A stretch of 64,000 bases of DNA from Symsagittifera roscoffensis (Eukaryota; Xenacoelomorpha; Acoela; Convolutidae): NCBI RefSeq assembly GCF_963678635.1, contig NC_087062.1, forward strand, positions 37,782,518 to 37,846,517, in the 5' to 3' direction. Of the stretch, positions 1 to 11,200 are shown one piece after another (the stretch's first letter is position 1; each line of letters starts with the position of its first letter). The notes beneath the pieces are model-generated. The model searched no databases. It saw only the letters and a list, made by a program, of their open reading frames with translations, and was not told the origin of the DNA. A program made the position numbers and the translations under genes.

Positions 1-1560
1 TCCAAATCTAGAAGTACTCATCGAGTTCATCTATTGTGAAACAAATAGCCAAATGTTCTGAAAAACAAGATAGAACGTAATGAAAAACGCCAATAATCGA
101 AAATTGAAAGAACAACAAAGAGCTTCAATTTCAATTAAAAACAAGATTCGTTCATCAAAAAGTTATTCAGTACCCGGAAAATTGATCATCGGTGCTGAAA
201 ATTTATCGTTGGTATAAGAAATTCAACAAACGTCACTAACAAAACTTCCTGATCCGAAGTTCATTCAGAGATGTAAATACCGACAGCTATATATGGCCGA
301 CCACTATAACTCCAAAACATCCAAACTAGAAAAAAAATTTCAAAAATGCTTACAATGATAAGTCTGAAGCACCTACTGTAGGGACTTTGAAGTATTTTTA
401 AGGAAACATTAAAACAAGAATTTTTTAGAGGGATGATGATGTATGCGAACTGACGTCTTTAATTGGCGATAATAAAACCACAGTAAACGACTTTTCAGGT
501 GGTAAAAATTCGTTGTATACAATTGTAAAGATTATATGTGAAGGATATAGAAATGAAGATGAGAATATCCATAATCTTGCTCAGCTGATATTAGCGTTTT
601 CAAAGAGAAAATCGGGTAAACCCGAGACAATCAGAAAAACTTTGAACATCCTGAAATCAGTCTGCGACCACTCAATAATATTCGAATCAATCCTTAAATT
701 TTTTAAAATTCAAATCGGGTCTCTTTAAATAACTGTGACCATTTCAAGATAAATGATATAGAGAAGTAATTAAAATATGCGCCTCCAAACTTGTACGACT
801 TTTCTTTGTTACCGGAATTAATGCCGGTCGAAACTATTGAACGACGTTTCAGAAGCTTTTTTACTCTGCTTTTGATTTAAGGGAGGGGGAAAGTAAAGTT
901 CAAGATGCTGGTGGAAGCAAGAAAAAACCTTTCCAAACAATATAAAACGACATTTCAAATTTAAACTCAAAATATTAGACCTGAGCGTAAATTTTTGGAT
1001 TTAAGATTTCTCACTTCCTTAGAATGCAGAAAAGAGCTGAGAAAACTCGATCATAGAAAACACTCAGGTCATTGTGATTTACCCAGCTGGAAACTTAAAG
1101 ACGGTGCAAATATCATTAAGAACCCTTTATTTTTCTTTTCACTTCACTTTTCTTTTCAGTTTATGAATTTTTCAGTTAACCTTAAAAAGCTCTGGTTACT
1201 CCTGTACACAACAAAAACGTCACGGAAAAACGAGAAAACGATAGACCACCTGTTGCAATCACAGGAACGATGTCAAAAATTTTTGTAAAGCTTGTCGATA
1301 GGCTAATGAACGAGTACCTTCTGAAGGGTGATGTTCATTAAAAAACACACTCTATTTTCAGAAACTATTTTTCAACCATAGATGCACTACTACTATGTTG
1401 TCCTGAACTACTTCGGAAGGCAATTGATAACAACAAAATTCTTGTAACCCTTTTATGATTTTGTGCAGATTTGACGCCATCAAGACCAAATTTTTGATGG
1501 TCAATCTCATCTGAAGTCCTTTTATGTTAACGACTTCGTCGACGGAGCCAAAATGACCTT
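1..1560 (+). pseudogene. Decayed LINE reverse transcriptase, copy A (5' end outside window)
   Basis: A broken non-LTR retrotransposon ORF2. Around 1030-1110 one frame reads LDHRKHSGHCDLPSWKLKDG, which resembles the conserved start of CR1/L2-type RT domains, where a stretch ending in LKDGA precedes the fingers. At 1180-1310, in mixed frames, a YRP-like block is followed by SKIFVKLVDRLMNEY, the usual next block. Further on (1370-1500) STIDALL and a run of AIDNNK-like residues match RT motif A surroundings. Stops and frameshifts are frequent, so it is dead. The same sequence recurs at about 3290-4790 with many substitutions, so this is one of two old copies. The clade assignment is by motif style only. 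The beginning lies left of the window. Confidence 0.6.
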
Positions 1561-2830
1561 CGCCTCGAACAAGAACTTACCAGTACACTAGCTTATGCAG
1601 GCATGCAGATTCGAACTTGGTCCAGTTCGAGCAGTAATTTTATTATGGAGAACCCTGCAGGTCTTCGACAGAGCAAATCCCGAATTCGGATAGTGCAACA
1701 GATCCCGTTCTACGACACTGACCAGACAGTATAGACTACTTATTCAAGTTTGGATCTCAATACCGACACGCTCAGGTTCCGGTTCTCGACGATTGAAGCT
1801 CCACAGGCTATTTGCAACTTCAGGAGGAGGTTTCAGGGGTTTCTTGCAGGAGTAAAGAGCCAAAACTTGAGAAGGAGCAGATTCTCCTCAAGAGTCCGTA
1901 AGGTTTTTGACGTCTCCGAGGATCTTGAGAGGATAACGTCAGGAGTCTGCGAAAGATCGCATTTGGATTCCAACGGTTGCCCTTCAATCGGGAGGTTTCA
2001 AAACGAGGTATCTCTAAAGTGCAGCGGAGTCGACTAGAATCCAAACATTACTAAGGGTTATCGAACGAAAACTACTGCTCGTAGCTCTTCTGGTTTCAGG
2101 AAGTGAAATTGACGGCAATTTGACGACAACACTCACAGTTTGACTAGTGTTTACTGGACTAGATGCTATCGTCCGATCATGATCTAATCTAGGATGGTGA
2201 GCTTCGAATTACTGCAAGCCTTTTTGTCGTTATGGATGTCAGTTAGGAGCATGTTCTAAGTGCTATCTCCAGCTCTTCGCTTTCTGAAGATCCCTAGCAG
2301 ATGTAAATGGTAGATTTATATGAAAACAAAATCTTTATTATCATGTAGTTAGACTCAGCAGGATTCATTGAGGCCTTTCACGCAGACAATTGATTCTTCA
2401 GGCGGTAGTGAGTTAGTCGCTGCTGCCCATGAGACGCATCTATTTTGCTGTATGTTGTTTCCATGTTGATTCTGTGGAGATTGTCGGTTTTTCTAACCCA
2501 TGTTAAGAAACTGTATAGCGGACCATTTGAATGGCGAGATGATGAGATTACATACACATGATTGCTTTGTACTCTGATGATTCAGTTGATGCTGGTTCGT
2601 TTTCTTGTCGACTATGGACCAAAATCTATCTTCGCGATAGCTTACATGCGATGAATTGACAAACTGGGCAAAAGATTGATTTGGTCTTTTTTGAAAGTTT
2701 GGGTATTTCTTTTCGCGGTAAGTTTTTATGAGATCAATCGTTTATATCAGATGTGGTCTTAAAAAAATTCTTCGTCATTTTAAATCAAAAAATATTTTGA
2801 GCGGTTGATTAAGGGCACTTGGAGTTTGCC
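1561..2830. other. Unassigned stretch, somewhat richer in GC
   Basis: No gene is recognised. A 95-codon open frame at 1750-2037 (+) and a 74-codon frame opposite it share no motif I know, and neither has convincing codon structure. The part from 1560 to 2300 is less AT-rich than the flanking LINE copies and could be part of another old element. Confidence 0.3.
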
Positions 2831-3289
2831 AGTATTAAATGGTAACATCGACTGCAGAAACAAAAATGGGTCTCAGAGAATGTAGAGAGAAGAGCAACAG
2901 ACCATGCAGAGGGACGCCAACGCTTGTCGTTCTACGAGCAAAACGATCGATAATCAATGGAAACGAATGCAAGGTGAAAGCGAAGAAAGCAAATTGGCAT
3001 ATATGGTTAAGTTTTTCTACAAAAAGTGCATCATACAACAAAAAATTACCACAGAAGAGTCAGGACGACTAAAAGCTCAAACTCAAAATGATTTTGAAAT
3101 AACTACTGAAATTGATAACCACAAGAGTTAACAGGAAAACAAAGACACTCTGAAATGTCTGTAAGAGGCAATGCACAACAGTCAACATAAACTATGATAG
3201 TCATCAAAAAGAAGTCATCGAAAACTATGTCTCAGTTTGCCGGTATCTATAATTACTGGCTTACTGTTGAAAGTTTCGTTGGGAAAAAT
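2831..3289 (+). other. Unassigned, possible LINE ORF1 remnant
   Basis: A short frame at 2904-3131 is rich in Lys, Glu and Gln and could form a coiled coil, as LINE ORF1 proteins often do. It sits directly upstream of the second LINE copy. That position is the only argument for the link, so this is a weak inference. No start, zinc knuckle or RRM motif was seen. Confidence 0.2.
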
Positions 3290-5147
3290 CCAAAAAATTA
3301 TAAATTCTAACTTAAATTCCAGAGAGAGGCAAAGTCCGACTGCAAACTTGAGAAAATTCCGAAACAAGGAAAAGTTCATCGATTTCATCTAAAGTTACAC
3401 ATTTAGCCGACTGCTCTAAAAAACAAGGTAGAACTTTTTGAAATACGCCGGTAATCGAAAGTTGGAAAAAGAACAGAAAGCATGACAAATAAATTTTGAA
3501 GGCAATTCGTTTCTCAAAAAAATCTTCAATACCCGGAAAACTGATGTTCAGCGCTAAAAATTTAACCTTGGTATAAGAAATTCAAAAGAAGTAACCAGCA
3601 AAATTTCTGATCTGAAATTCATTTGGAGTTATAAATACCAACAGCTATATATGGCTAACCAACCTCCAAATTTCCAATTAGGAAATACTTTGCAAGAAAA
3701 AACTTAGAACGATAAGTCTGAAGCATATACGGTTGGGATTTTGGAGTGTTTTTACAGAAATGTCAGCTTTAAAACATGAACTTTTTAGAGGGATGATAAT
3801 GTTCGAGAACTGACATCACTAATTAGCGATAATGACACTACAGTGAACAAACTTTCAAGTGGTAAGAATTCGTTGTATACAATTGACAAGATTATATGTC
3901 AAGGATATTGAAATGTAGCTGAGAATATCCATAATCTTACTCAGCTGATATTAGCGTTTTCAGAAATGAAATCGGGGAAACCTGGGACATTCAGAAAATT
4001 TTGAAGATTCTGAAATCAGTCTGCGACCACTCGATAAAAATACCAAAACTAACCTCAATAGTTTTGAATTCAAATTGAGTCTCTTTAAATAACTGTGACC
4101 GTTTCAAAGTGTATGGCATAAAGAAGTTATCAAAAAATGTGCTCAAAATTTAAACGACATTTCGTTTTTACCGGATCTAGCTCCAGCCGAAACTATAGAA
4201 AGACAATTCAGAGGCGTTTCTTTGCTCTCCCATTGAGTTAAGGGAGGGGAAAAAGTATACTTCCAAATGCTGGTGAAAGCAAAAAAAACCTTTCCGAACA
4301 GTTTAAAATTACTCTTCCTGTTTGAAATTAAAGTTTATAACATAGTCTTTTAGAAGAATTTTGTAATCTTATCGTTTTACAAGGCAATCTTAAAAAGCGC
4401 TGATTACTCCTGTATATAGCAAAAATGACACGGAAAACGTGAAAATTATAGACCTGTTTCAGTCACAGGAACATACATAGTCAAAAGTTTTTGTGAAACT
4501 TCTCGATAGGCTTTTGAACGAGTACATTCTGAAGGATGATCTGAATTAAAAACAAACTCTTTAGTTACAGTTTATCATTTTCAATCATAGATGCCTTTTT
4601 ATTTTGTACTGAATCGTTTCGAAAAACAATTGATAACAACAAAATTGTTGTTGCCCCCTTTTCGACCTCTTAGAGATTTGGACGCCATCAACTCCAAGTT
4701 TTCGACAATTAAACTTGAAGAAATTTGTTTTTTTGAGAAGTTTCCACTGATCTGATTGGAAAGTTTGTTACCAATAAACAGCAAAAAAAAACAATGGCTA
4801 ATTATATCGAGTCTGATTGGATTAATCTATGTGAAGGCATTCATTGGTCCAATCAATTTCAACTCACAGACAAATTATCTGAAACCACAGTTTACTAAAA
4901 TATCGCAGAGTCTTTGAATACGCTGATGATGCAATAGTCATTCTGGATAACGGAAACCCGGAACTAGCTATCAATAAAGTTGAGCATAGCAGTTAAAATC
5001 TATCAAGATACTTCAAAACACATTAAAACTGAATGTCAAGAAAATGAGCTCAAAGTTTTCAGTGAAACAGGTTAACTTCAAAAAAGTATCATTTGTATCG
5101 AAAAAGTAATAATTAGAGAAAAACAATTCGTCAATTATCGTGGATTT
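3290..5147 (+). pseudogene. Decayed LINE reverse transcriptase, copy B, part before the LTR-A insertion
   Basis: Second copy of the LINE found at 1-1560. Similarity is plain from about 3360 (TACCCGGAAA, ACAGCTATATATGGC and neighbouring words) to about 4720. At 4500-4535 SKVFVKLLDRLLNEYILK marks the RT fingers. At 4919-4930 EYADDAIVILDNGN is RT motif C (YADD), which copy A lacks. The thumb region IICIEKVIIREKQF follows, and the element is then interrupted at 5147 by LTR-A. Reading resumes at 12710 after removal of one target-site copy. Stops and frameshifts throughout show it is dead. Confidence 0.65.
5143..5147. repeat. Target-site duplication GATTT, left of LTR-A
   Basis: GATTT directly abuts the TGTTATACC end of the LTR. 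The same five bases follow the other LTR at 12710-12714. A 5-bp duplication is usual for Ty3-like integrases and fixes the insertion boundaries exactly. Confidence 0.9.
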
Positions 5148-5515
5148 TGTTATACCCTCAACCGTTGGGTGAGGTATACACTGTGTAATCTATGTAGTCA
5201 AAGTCAATGCTTGATCGCTAACTGAGAATAGAATACGAAGAGATAGAGAACAACTTAAATTCAGTTACGAAAGTTAAGTCTGATTCGAATCTGACCTCGA
5301 AATCATGAGAGAGACAGAGACTCATAAATAACTATTGAATATGGTGTTAGGTTTAATAGGTACTTAATTTAGATCAGACTTCTATATAGTTCAGTTTACA
5401 TAAGTATATATGGTTAGCACTCAAGATGGATATACTGTCTTAGGTAGACATAGTTCTAATATATCCGAATGGATATCAGTTCATATCGGTACCTACTGTA
5501 TCCGTATGGATAACA
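5148..5515 (-). repeat. LTR-A 3' LTR (368 bp)
   Basis: It starts TGTTATACC and ends GGATAACA on the plus strand, so both strands show TG..CA ends. Two substitutions separate it from 12342-12709, and I found no gap. In sense orientation it is the downstream LTR. Confidence 0.95.
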
Positions 5516-5527
5516 TTCCCCTTTTTT
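5516..5527 (-). promoter_or_regulatory. LTR-A polypurine tract
   Basis: TTCCCCTTTTTT on the plus strand reads AAAAAAGGGGAA in the element's sense direction and directly abuts the 3' LTR. This is the expected position and composition of the plus-strand primer. Confidence 0.85.
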
Positions 5528-5544
5528 CATATGAAGAATACATC

Positions 5545-8235
5545 TCATATATTCTTTATATCGTCCGCAGCGTCTTTTTGTGATTTGGGGTCGTCTTCAT
5601 TCAAAGGTACTTGAGATATCTGTTGAGAGTTTCGTTCCGATGATGTCTGGGGAGTGCCTGGCTTGTTATAGTTGTCCTGTTTACTTGGGCGTTTAGATCG
5701 TTCTTGTATCTCGTATTCCCGTTGAAAGGTCATTGAATTTTTGGGCGGAGAGATGGACTGCAGAATTTTCATTGCATCATTGAAGTTTTCGATGAAGGAT
5801 TTGTCCGGTGAGCATGTCGTTTCGTTAGGTCTGTCAATGACGTAACGTGAGCTTATCGGTCGTTGTTGTGGGTCATTTAGGCCAATTGACGTAGATGACG
5901 TATCTAATTCTGCTCTTGGACTACTCCGTGGGGACGGCGTATGTGTGGATAACTGGGTCGGTGTTTTCACTGTATTGGTAGGCTCGTACTCCGCTTCGAG
6001 TGGGTCGCCTGTTCCCTCGCCGGATGCTGTAACTCTCAGCTGCTCGGGTGTTTTCTCAGAGGATTGGCTTGATGCTTTGTCCCTTGAATCAATTTCTATG
6101 CACTCTATATCAGTTGAGGATTCGTGAACAGTGACAATTTGGCCAGTTGGTTCTCTTTTATCCTGTTGCACCGTTATGAGACATACCTCAGTGTCGGAAT
6201 TACTTCCGGCAATTTTGTTGATCGGGATTGCATTTCCGAATTTTAGGGCCAGGGCGCTTGTTTTAGTTCTTGTGGATCGACGGCATGGAACTGTATCCTT
6301 AGATTTGGTACTCTCATTTGTGTCTTGGGGTGGCGTATTTTTTCGATCTAGTTTTTTGGCTGGTGGCATGTGTGTTGCTGGTCTCAAGTCTTGAATGATT
6401 GAGTCGTCGGATGAGATGGAGATTGATGTATCGCAGTCAAATTCGACGGTCTTGTTTTCCTCCTTGCGCGTTTTATTTGGACTACCTTGTCCTTTTCGGC
6501 TCGGTGATTTTAAGTTGCTAGTTATCGCTGTCTGGATTTTCCTCGTGGTGGCTTTTGAGGTTGTGGGGTTCGTTCTGTGAATCCGATCATGTCCTAATTT
6601 CCTTCTGTTGGTCGTCTGTCGAATAAGTTCTTCGACATTTTTGGGCGGTTTTCGTTTTGGGCTTGTTGGCGTTGAGGTGTTACCCGCCGGGTTTCCTTGT
6701 TGGATTTTCTTCTTCGGGTTTTTCGAGCCAGTTGGTTCACTCTGTTTGGGTTCTGTGTCTAAAATACGGGATTTTGCTCTTGGTAAGTGCTTATACGCTA
6801 CGAAATCCTTTAATTGTGCCGGTCGACACTTTCCATACACCCGTGGATCAGGTACAAAAGCTAGACCGTCGTGTCTTATGACCCTTGGTTGCTTTCCGTC
6901 TTCCCGAACCCATGCAGTGTGTGGGGAATAATTAATTATTGACCCGTTTTCGATGATTTTGAATTGTGGCCCAAACACCCCAGGATTTTTTGTTTTGCGT
7001 GCTATTGTGCCCGATTTTCGCGCTACCTGTTCAATGCGTTTTCCTAACACCGGATCTATGGTGTTTTGGGGTCCTTTAAACCGATTTTTTAGGAACACCA
7101 AGGGAGCTCTTTCGATTCTTTGTTTCTCTTGTTGTGTAAGCCACCGAATTGGTTTTCGTGTTCTAATATTTGCTATGTCATTTTTGGGGTTTTCGGCGAG
7201 AAACGACCGTTTAACCTTTTGTAAATCATAGGGTATATTATTAAGTGGAAGGTGCGCACCTATTGGAAATTTACGTAGCAGGGCCTGGTCGAACAGTTCA
7301 TCGTTGTCTGTGTCCGACAGTAAGGGTTGTGTCCGTTGCGTTTGTTTCGTTTTCTCTTTCGTTGTCTCAGGGATGGCCCGTTTAGGGATTGTGTGTCCTG
7401 GGGTACTGGTTCCTACCACCTGTGACGATGGTCCTGCTGGTTCGTAAGAGGGTTCAGGAAGATATGTCTGTTTGTACACAACACTGAGCTCATCCTCGCT
7501 ATTGAGATCCCTATTCCAGATGGCCTCAGGCGTGAGGGCGGATTTTGTAAGCATCTTCTCATCTAGGCACGAAAGTTTTGTATTTTCCCATGATAGATTA
7601 GAAATTTTAGGTGTAGTGCAAATATTAGTTAGTGGTGTGTTTGGTTTACGCCCATAGTGCGCCTCAAACGGTGTAATTTTTGTTGTGGCGTGTGGGGTAA
7701 TGCGCAGTGTTTTGATTAATTCCGCCACGTCTGACGCTAGTTTGTATGGTGTGTTATTCTTATCTATCTTCATTATAGACAGACGAGTTTTCAGAGTTCT
7801 AATTAGTCTTTCCACCATGCCCATGGAGCGATGATCATCCACTGGGGCAAATATTAATTTAATGTTATTGCTTTTGCAGTAGATCATAAATTTCTTAGCC
7901 CGAAACCCTTGAGCTTGGTCGCACCGGATATTTCTTGGTACCCCTTGGTTGACCAAATGTGTTTGCATAAATCTTATGATTGTGTCTGCTTTGTTATTTG
8001 CTACTACTTTTGCGTATGGGAATCGCGAGAACCTATCTACCCCGACCAGAATGTACACGTCTTTATCGTTCTCATCCGGTAGCGGTCCAGCAAAATCCAG
8101 CTGGATTTCCTCGTTCGGTTCTACTACGGCGTCGAGACCAGTATAGTGTTTTTTCCCGGAGATCACCCGAAGGTTCTTACCTTTGGTGCGGCACTCCTTG
8201 CAATTCTGTGCTGCCGTCACTATGTCCCGGTGGAG
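5545..8235 (-). CDS. LTR-A Pol C-terminal part: integrase core and long tail
   Basis: This continues the Gag-Pol frame after the in-frame TAA at 8236-8238. It begins inside the integrase zinc finger: the CxxC pair is in NCKEC, while the two His lie before the stop. The catalytic D,D,E core is visible as IQLDFAGP, IRCDQAQGF and MVERLIRTLK within about the first 200 residues. A GPQF stretch near residue 400 may be a degenerate GPY/F module. The remaining tail is rich in Ser, Thr, Pro, Lys and Asp (SISSDDSI) and has no chromodomain I can recognise. Ending at 5545, it leaves only 17 bp before the polypurine tract. As an mRNA product it depends on read-through of, or lack of, the upstream stop. 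Confidence 0.85.
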   Translation of the reverse strand, partial: LHRDIVTAAQNCKECRTKGKNLRVISGKKHYTGLDAVVEPNEEIQLDFAGPLPDENDKDVYILVGVDRFSRFPYAKVVANNKADTIIRFMQTHLVNQGVPRNIRCDQAQGFRAKKFMIYCKSNNIKLIFAPVDDHRSMGMVERLIRTLKTRLSIMKIDKNNTPYKLASDVAELIKTLRITPHATTKITPFEAHYGRKPNTPLTNICTTPKISNLSWENTKLSCLDEKMLTKSALTPEAIWNRDLNSEDELSVVYKQTYLPEPSYEPAGPSSQVVGTSTPGHTIPKRAIPETTKEKTKQTQRTQPLLSDTDNDELFDQALLRKFPIGAHLPLNNIPYDLQKVKRSFLAENPKNDIANIRTRKPIRWLTQQEKQRIERAPLVFLKNRFKGPQNTIDPVLGKRIEQVARKSGTIARKTKNPGVFGPQFKIIENGSIINYSPHTAWVREDGKQPRVIRHDGLAFVPDPRVYGKCRPAQLKDFVAYKHLPRAKSRILDTEPKQSEPTGSKNPKKKIQQGNPAGNTSTPTSPKRKPPKNVEELIRQTTNRRKLGHDRIHRTNPTTSKATTRKIQTAITSNLKSPSRKGQGSPNKTRKEENKTVEFDCDTSISISSDDSIIQDLRPATHMPPAKKLDRKNTPPQDTNESTKSKDTVPCRRSTRTKTSALALKFGNAIPINKIAGSNSDTEVCLITVQQDKREPTGQIVTVHESSTDIECIEIDSRDKASSQSSEKTPEQLRVTASGEGTGDPLEAEYEPTNTVKTPTQLSTHTPSPRSSPRAELDTSSTSIGLNDPQQRPISSRYVIDRPNETTCSPDKSFIENFNDAMKILQSISPPKNSMTFQREYEIQERSKRPSKQDNYNKPGTPQTSSERNSQQISQVPLNEDDPKSQKDAADDIKNI

Positions 8236-11200
8236 TTATGGATACCAAATATGTTTGGCAGCTTCTAACATACTGCCTTGTCCTGGGTGGGTTAAGTGAA
8301 TTGAGTCCAATACAATCTGTCTGAGTTGTTTCGGGATCACTACTCTGTCGTCATAGAGTAGCACATTGTCTCGGACTGACAAACGGTCGCGCACGTTATA
8401 AAAATAAGGGCCGTAACAGGCCTTTATTTGTTCCCACTTTTGGTTTCTGATCATGTTGATCAGAGGCTGGAGGTTTCTGTCGCGTTTTGTGGCGGCCGCA
8501 ATGAAATCCACGTCCAGTGCCTTTCTGAGATTCTTTCGGAAGAGGGGCACATCTCCGTCCTCCATTGAGATTGCTTGACACTCCGTTTGTTCCTCTGGGT
8601 CCGTTTGGCATAGCTGATCTGATTTCCTGACGAATGTGAAGCTATCTTGTGAGGGAATTACTTGATGACGAACATCGCTAAAGGACAGTGTGGATTGGCC
8701 TGGTTCTACGGGCATTTCAGCGAATGACGTATGTTTAGCAGGTGGAAACGATAAAGTAGTCTGTTGGCCGCTGTGGCATTTCCTCATGATTCTTTTGAAA
8801 GGGGGTAATGACATTCCTGTCTGCAATTGGCGGCTCATGTTGTTAGCGGCTGGGTTAATATATGTTGAATTAAAACACACTTGTTGTTGTTGATGACTAC
8901 TTGCTATTTCTTCTTTACGTAAATGATTTGTTGAAGGCTGGTGGCAAATGTTTGAATTATCCGGACTATAGTTTGAAATGTTTCGATTTGATTGAGAGAA
9001 ATTTGAAAATTTTGATCGTGACGGAGAGTGACTGTTTGAGAGAGAATGATCATTAACAGTGAAATGTGTTTCTTTTGTGTGCGAAAGCGAACGATTAAAG
9101 TTTTCGTTCCGGTCGAGCTGTAATGTGCTTAGAAATCCGTATGGATTTTCAATCATTTCGATATTAGCTATAGTGCTGTCTTGAAATTCCAGGCAAGAAA
9201 TGAAATCGTCTATTAGTGCGACAACAAAATGTTCATCCCAATATGCGGGAGGTTGTGGTTTTCCTACCGGATGGCGCGAAATATAGTCTATTAAGCCCAT
9301 TTTACTGCCGGAAAGGTGTTTGATGTCAAAATCGAATGGAATAAGACGGTCAATCCATCTGGTTAGGCGACTTTGATAAGTTTTATTACTTTTATTGCTA
9401 TTTAGGGCACTAACCAAAGCTTGATGATCAGTAATTAGTGTAAAGCGGCGACCATACAGATAATATTTAAAATGATCAATAGCCCATACCGCAGCTAGGA
9501 GTTCCAATTCATTTACTGAATATTTATTTTCACATGCATTTAGGAATCTGGACGCGTACGCCACCGTACCCCATCCGTCTGGAGTTTCCTGTTCGAGAGC
9601 AGCTCCTATACCCTCGCGGCTGGCGTCACAGACTATCCGTGTTTCTCGGTTGCTCACAAAGTGACGATTTTCTGTGATGTTTCGCACCGCTGTCAGGATT
9701 GTCTGAAATGCCTTTTCATGTTCTTGGTTCCAAACATAGTGAAATTTAGAAGAAGATGATAAGAGCGGCCTTAATGGTGTGCACAATTGTGCCAGGTTGG
9801 GTATGAATTTATTTAGATGATGAATCGAACCCATAAAACTTTTTAGTTGTTTGAAGGTTTTAGGGTGTTGTAGATTAGTGATCGCTTCGGTTTTCTTGTG
9901 CATTGGTATTGTCCCGTATTCATTTATTATGAATCCCAGCCATTCGACTTCTTTACAGCCGAATTTGCATTTGTTTAAAGAAATCGCCATATTTTCCTGA
10001 TCCAGTTTATCTAATACTTTTTTCAGTTTTTCCATGTGTTGTTCTTTTGTTCCGTGAGATATAATTAATATATCATCTAGAAACGCGAAAGTATCTTTTT
10101 CGTTGTTTAACGTTAGGTCAATGGCTTTCTGGAATTCTGCGGGCATGTCCGTGAGCCCGTAAAATCCTGTTTGGAATTGATAGGTTCCCGTCGCTTGTCC
10201 ACCGATTATGCTAAAGTTACACTGCGTTTTAGTTTTTTCATCTAATTTTAATTGGCTATATGCATATCGGAGATCGATGGTAGAAAAATATGTTGTGCCT
10301 GGTTTGCCATTTCCCTCCTGAGCTGATTGTGCCACATTGTCGAGCAGAACGTCGATGTTAGGCATCTGATACTTATTTTTATGTATCGCTTTGTTGATTT
10401 GTTTTGAGTCCATGGCTAACTTGATTGACTGATCTTTCTTTACCGTGATAACGATTGGACTAATAAATTGTTTGTCGCTACAACTGTCGAGCTTCACGAT
10501 ATGGCCTTGGTCAATTAAAGATTTAAGTTCTTGTTCAACTTTTTCCTGAATATGAATCGGGATTCGGCGGCCCTTTTGTTGAAGTGCCTTGAAGTCATGT
10601 AAAAATTTCGTATGAATTTCATGGTTTTTAGATCGGCCGATACGAGTGCACAACGCTGGGTATGTTGTTTTAACCCAGTTTGTGATGGCCGTGTCTGATT
10701 GTTCTGGATCTGTAATGTAATTGATTGACTTACCAGTTGGTTTTTCCTGTTGAAGGTGAATGCCTAGTTGCGGGAGCAAATTGCGACCCAGGATGTTTGC
10801 TCGTTTATCATCAACCACCACGAATGGTGCTGTGTTGATTGTCCACCCTCCTGATTCTATAGGGGCAATCAGCCTGCCGAACGCAGGGATTTTGTAACCG
10901 TTGTAGCAGACCATTCTATTTGCCTCGTCATTTTGGTTGAGCTGAATCCGTCGAGTTCGTGGCACCGTATTTTCTAATATGACCGCTGTTTTGTTATTTA
11001 CAAACGATGTTGGGGATCCTGTGTCTGCAATGAAGGTAACGCTGTTCGTCCCAATTTTAACTCGAATAAGGTGTCCTATTAAGTCGTTTGTTGTTAAGTT
11101 TCCTGCCGTTTCTTCTTCATAGTGTACCGCATTTACGCTGTTGTCATCTGGATTTATGAATTCCCATCCCGGGACGACATCCCCTGCCTGGAGATAGTCG

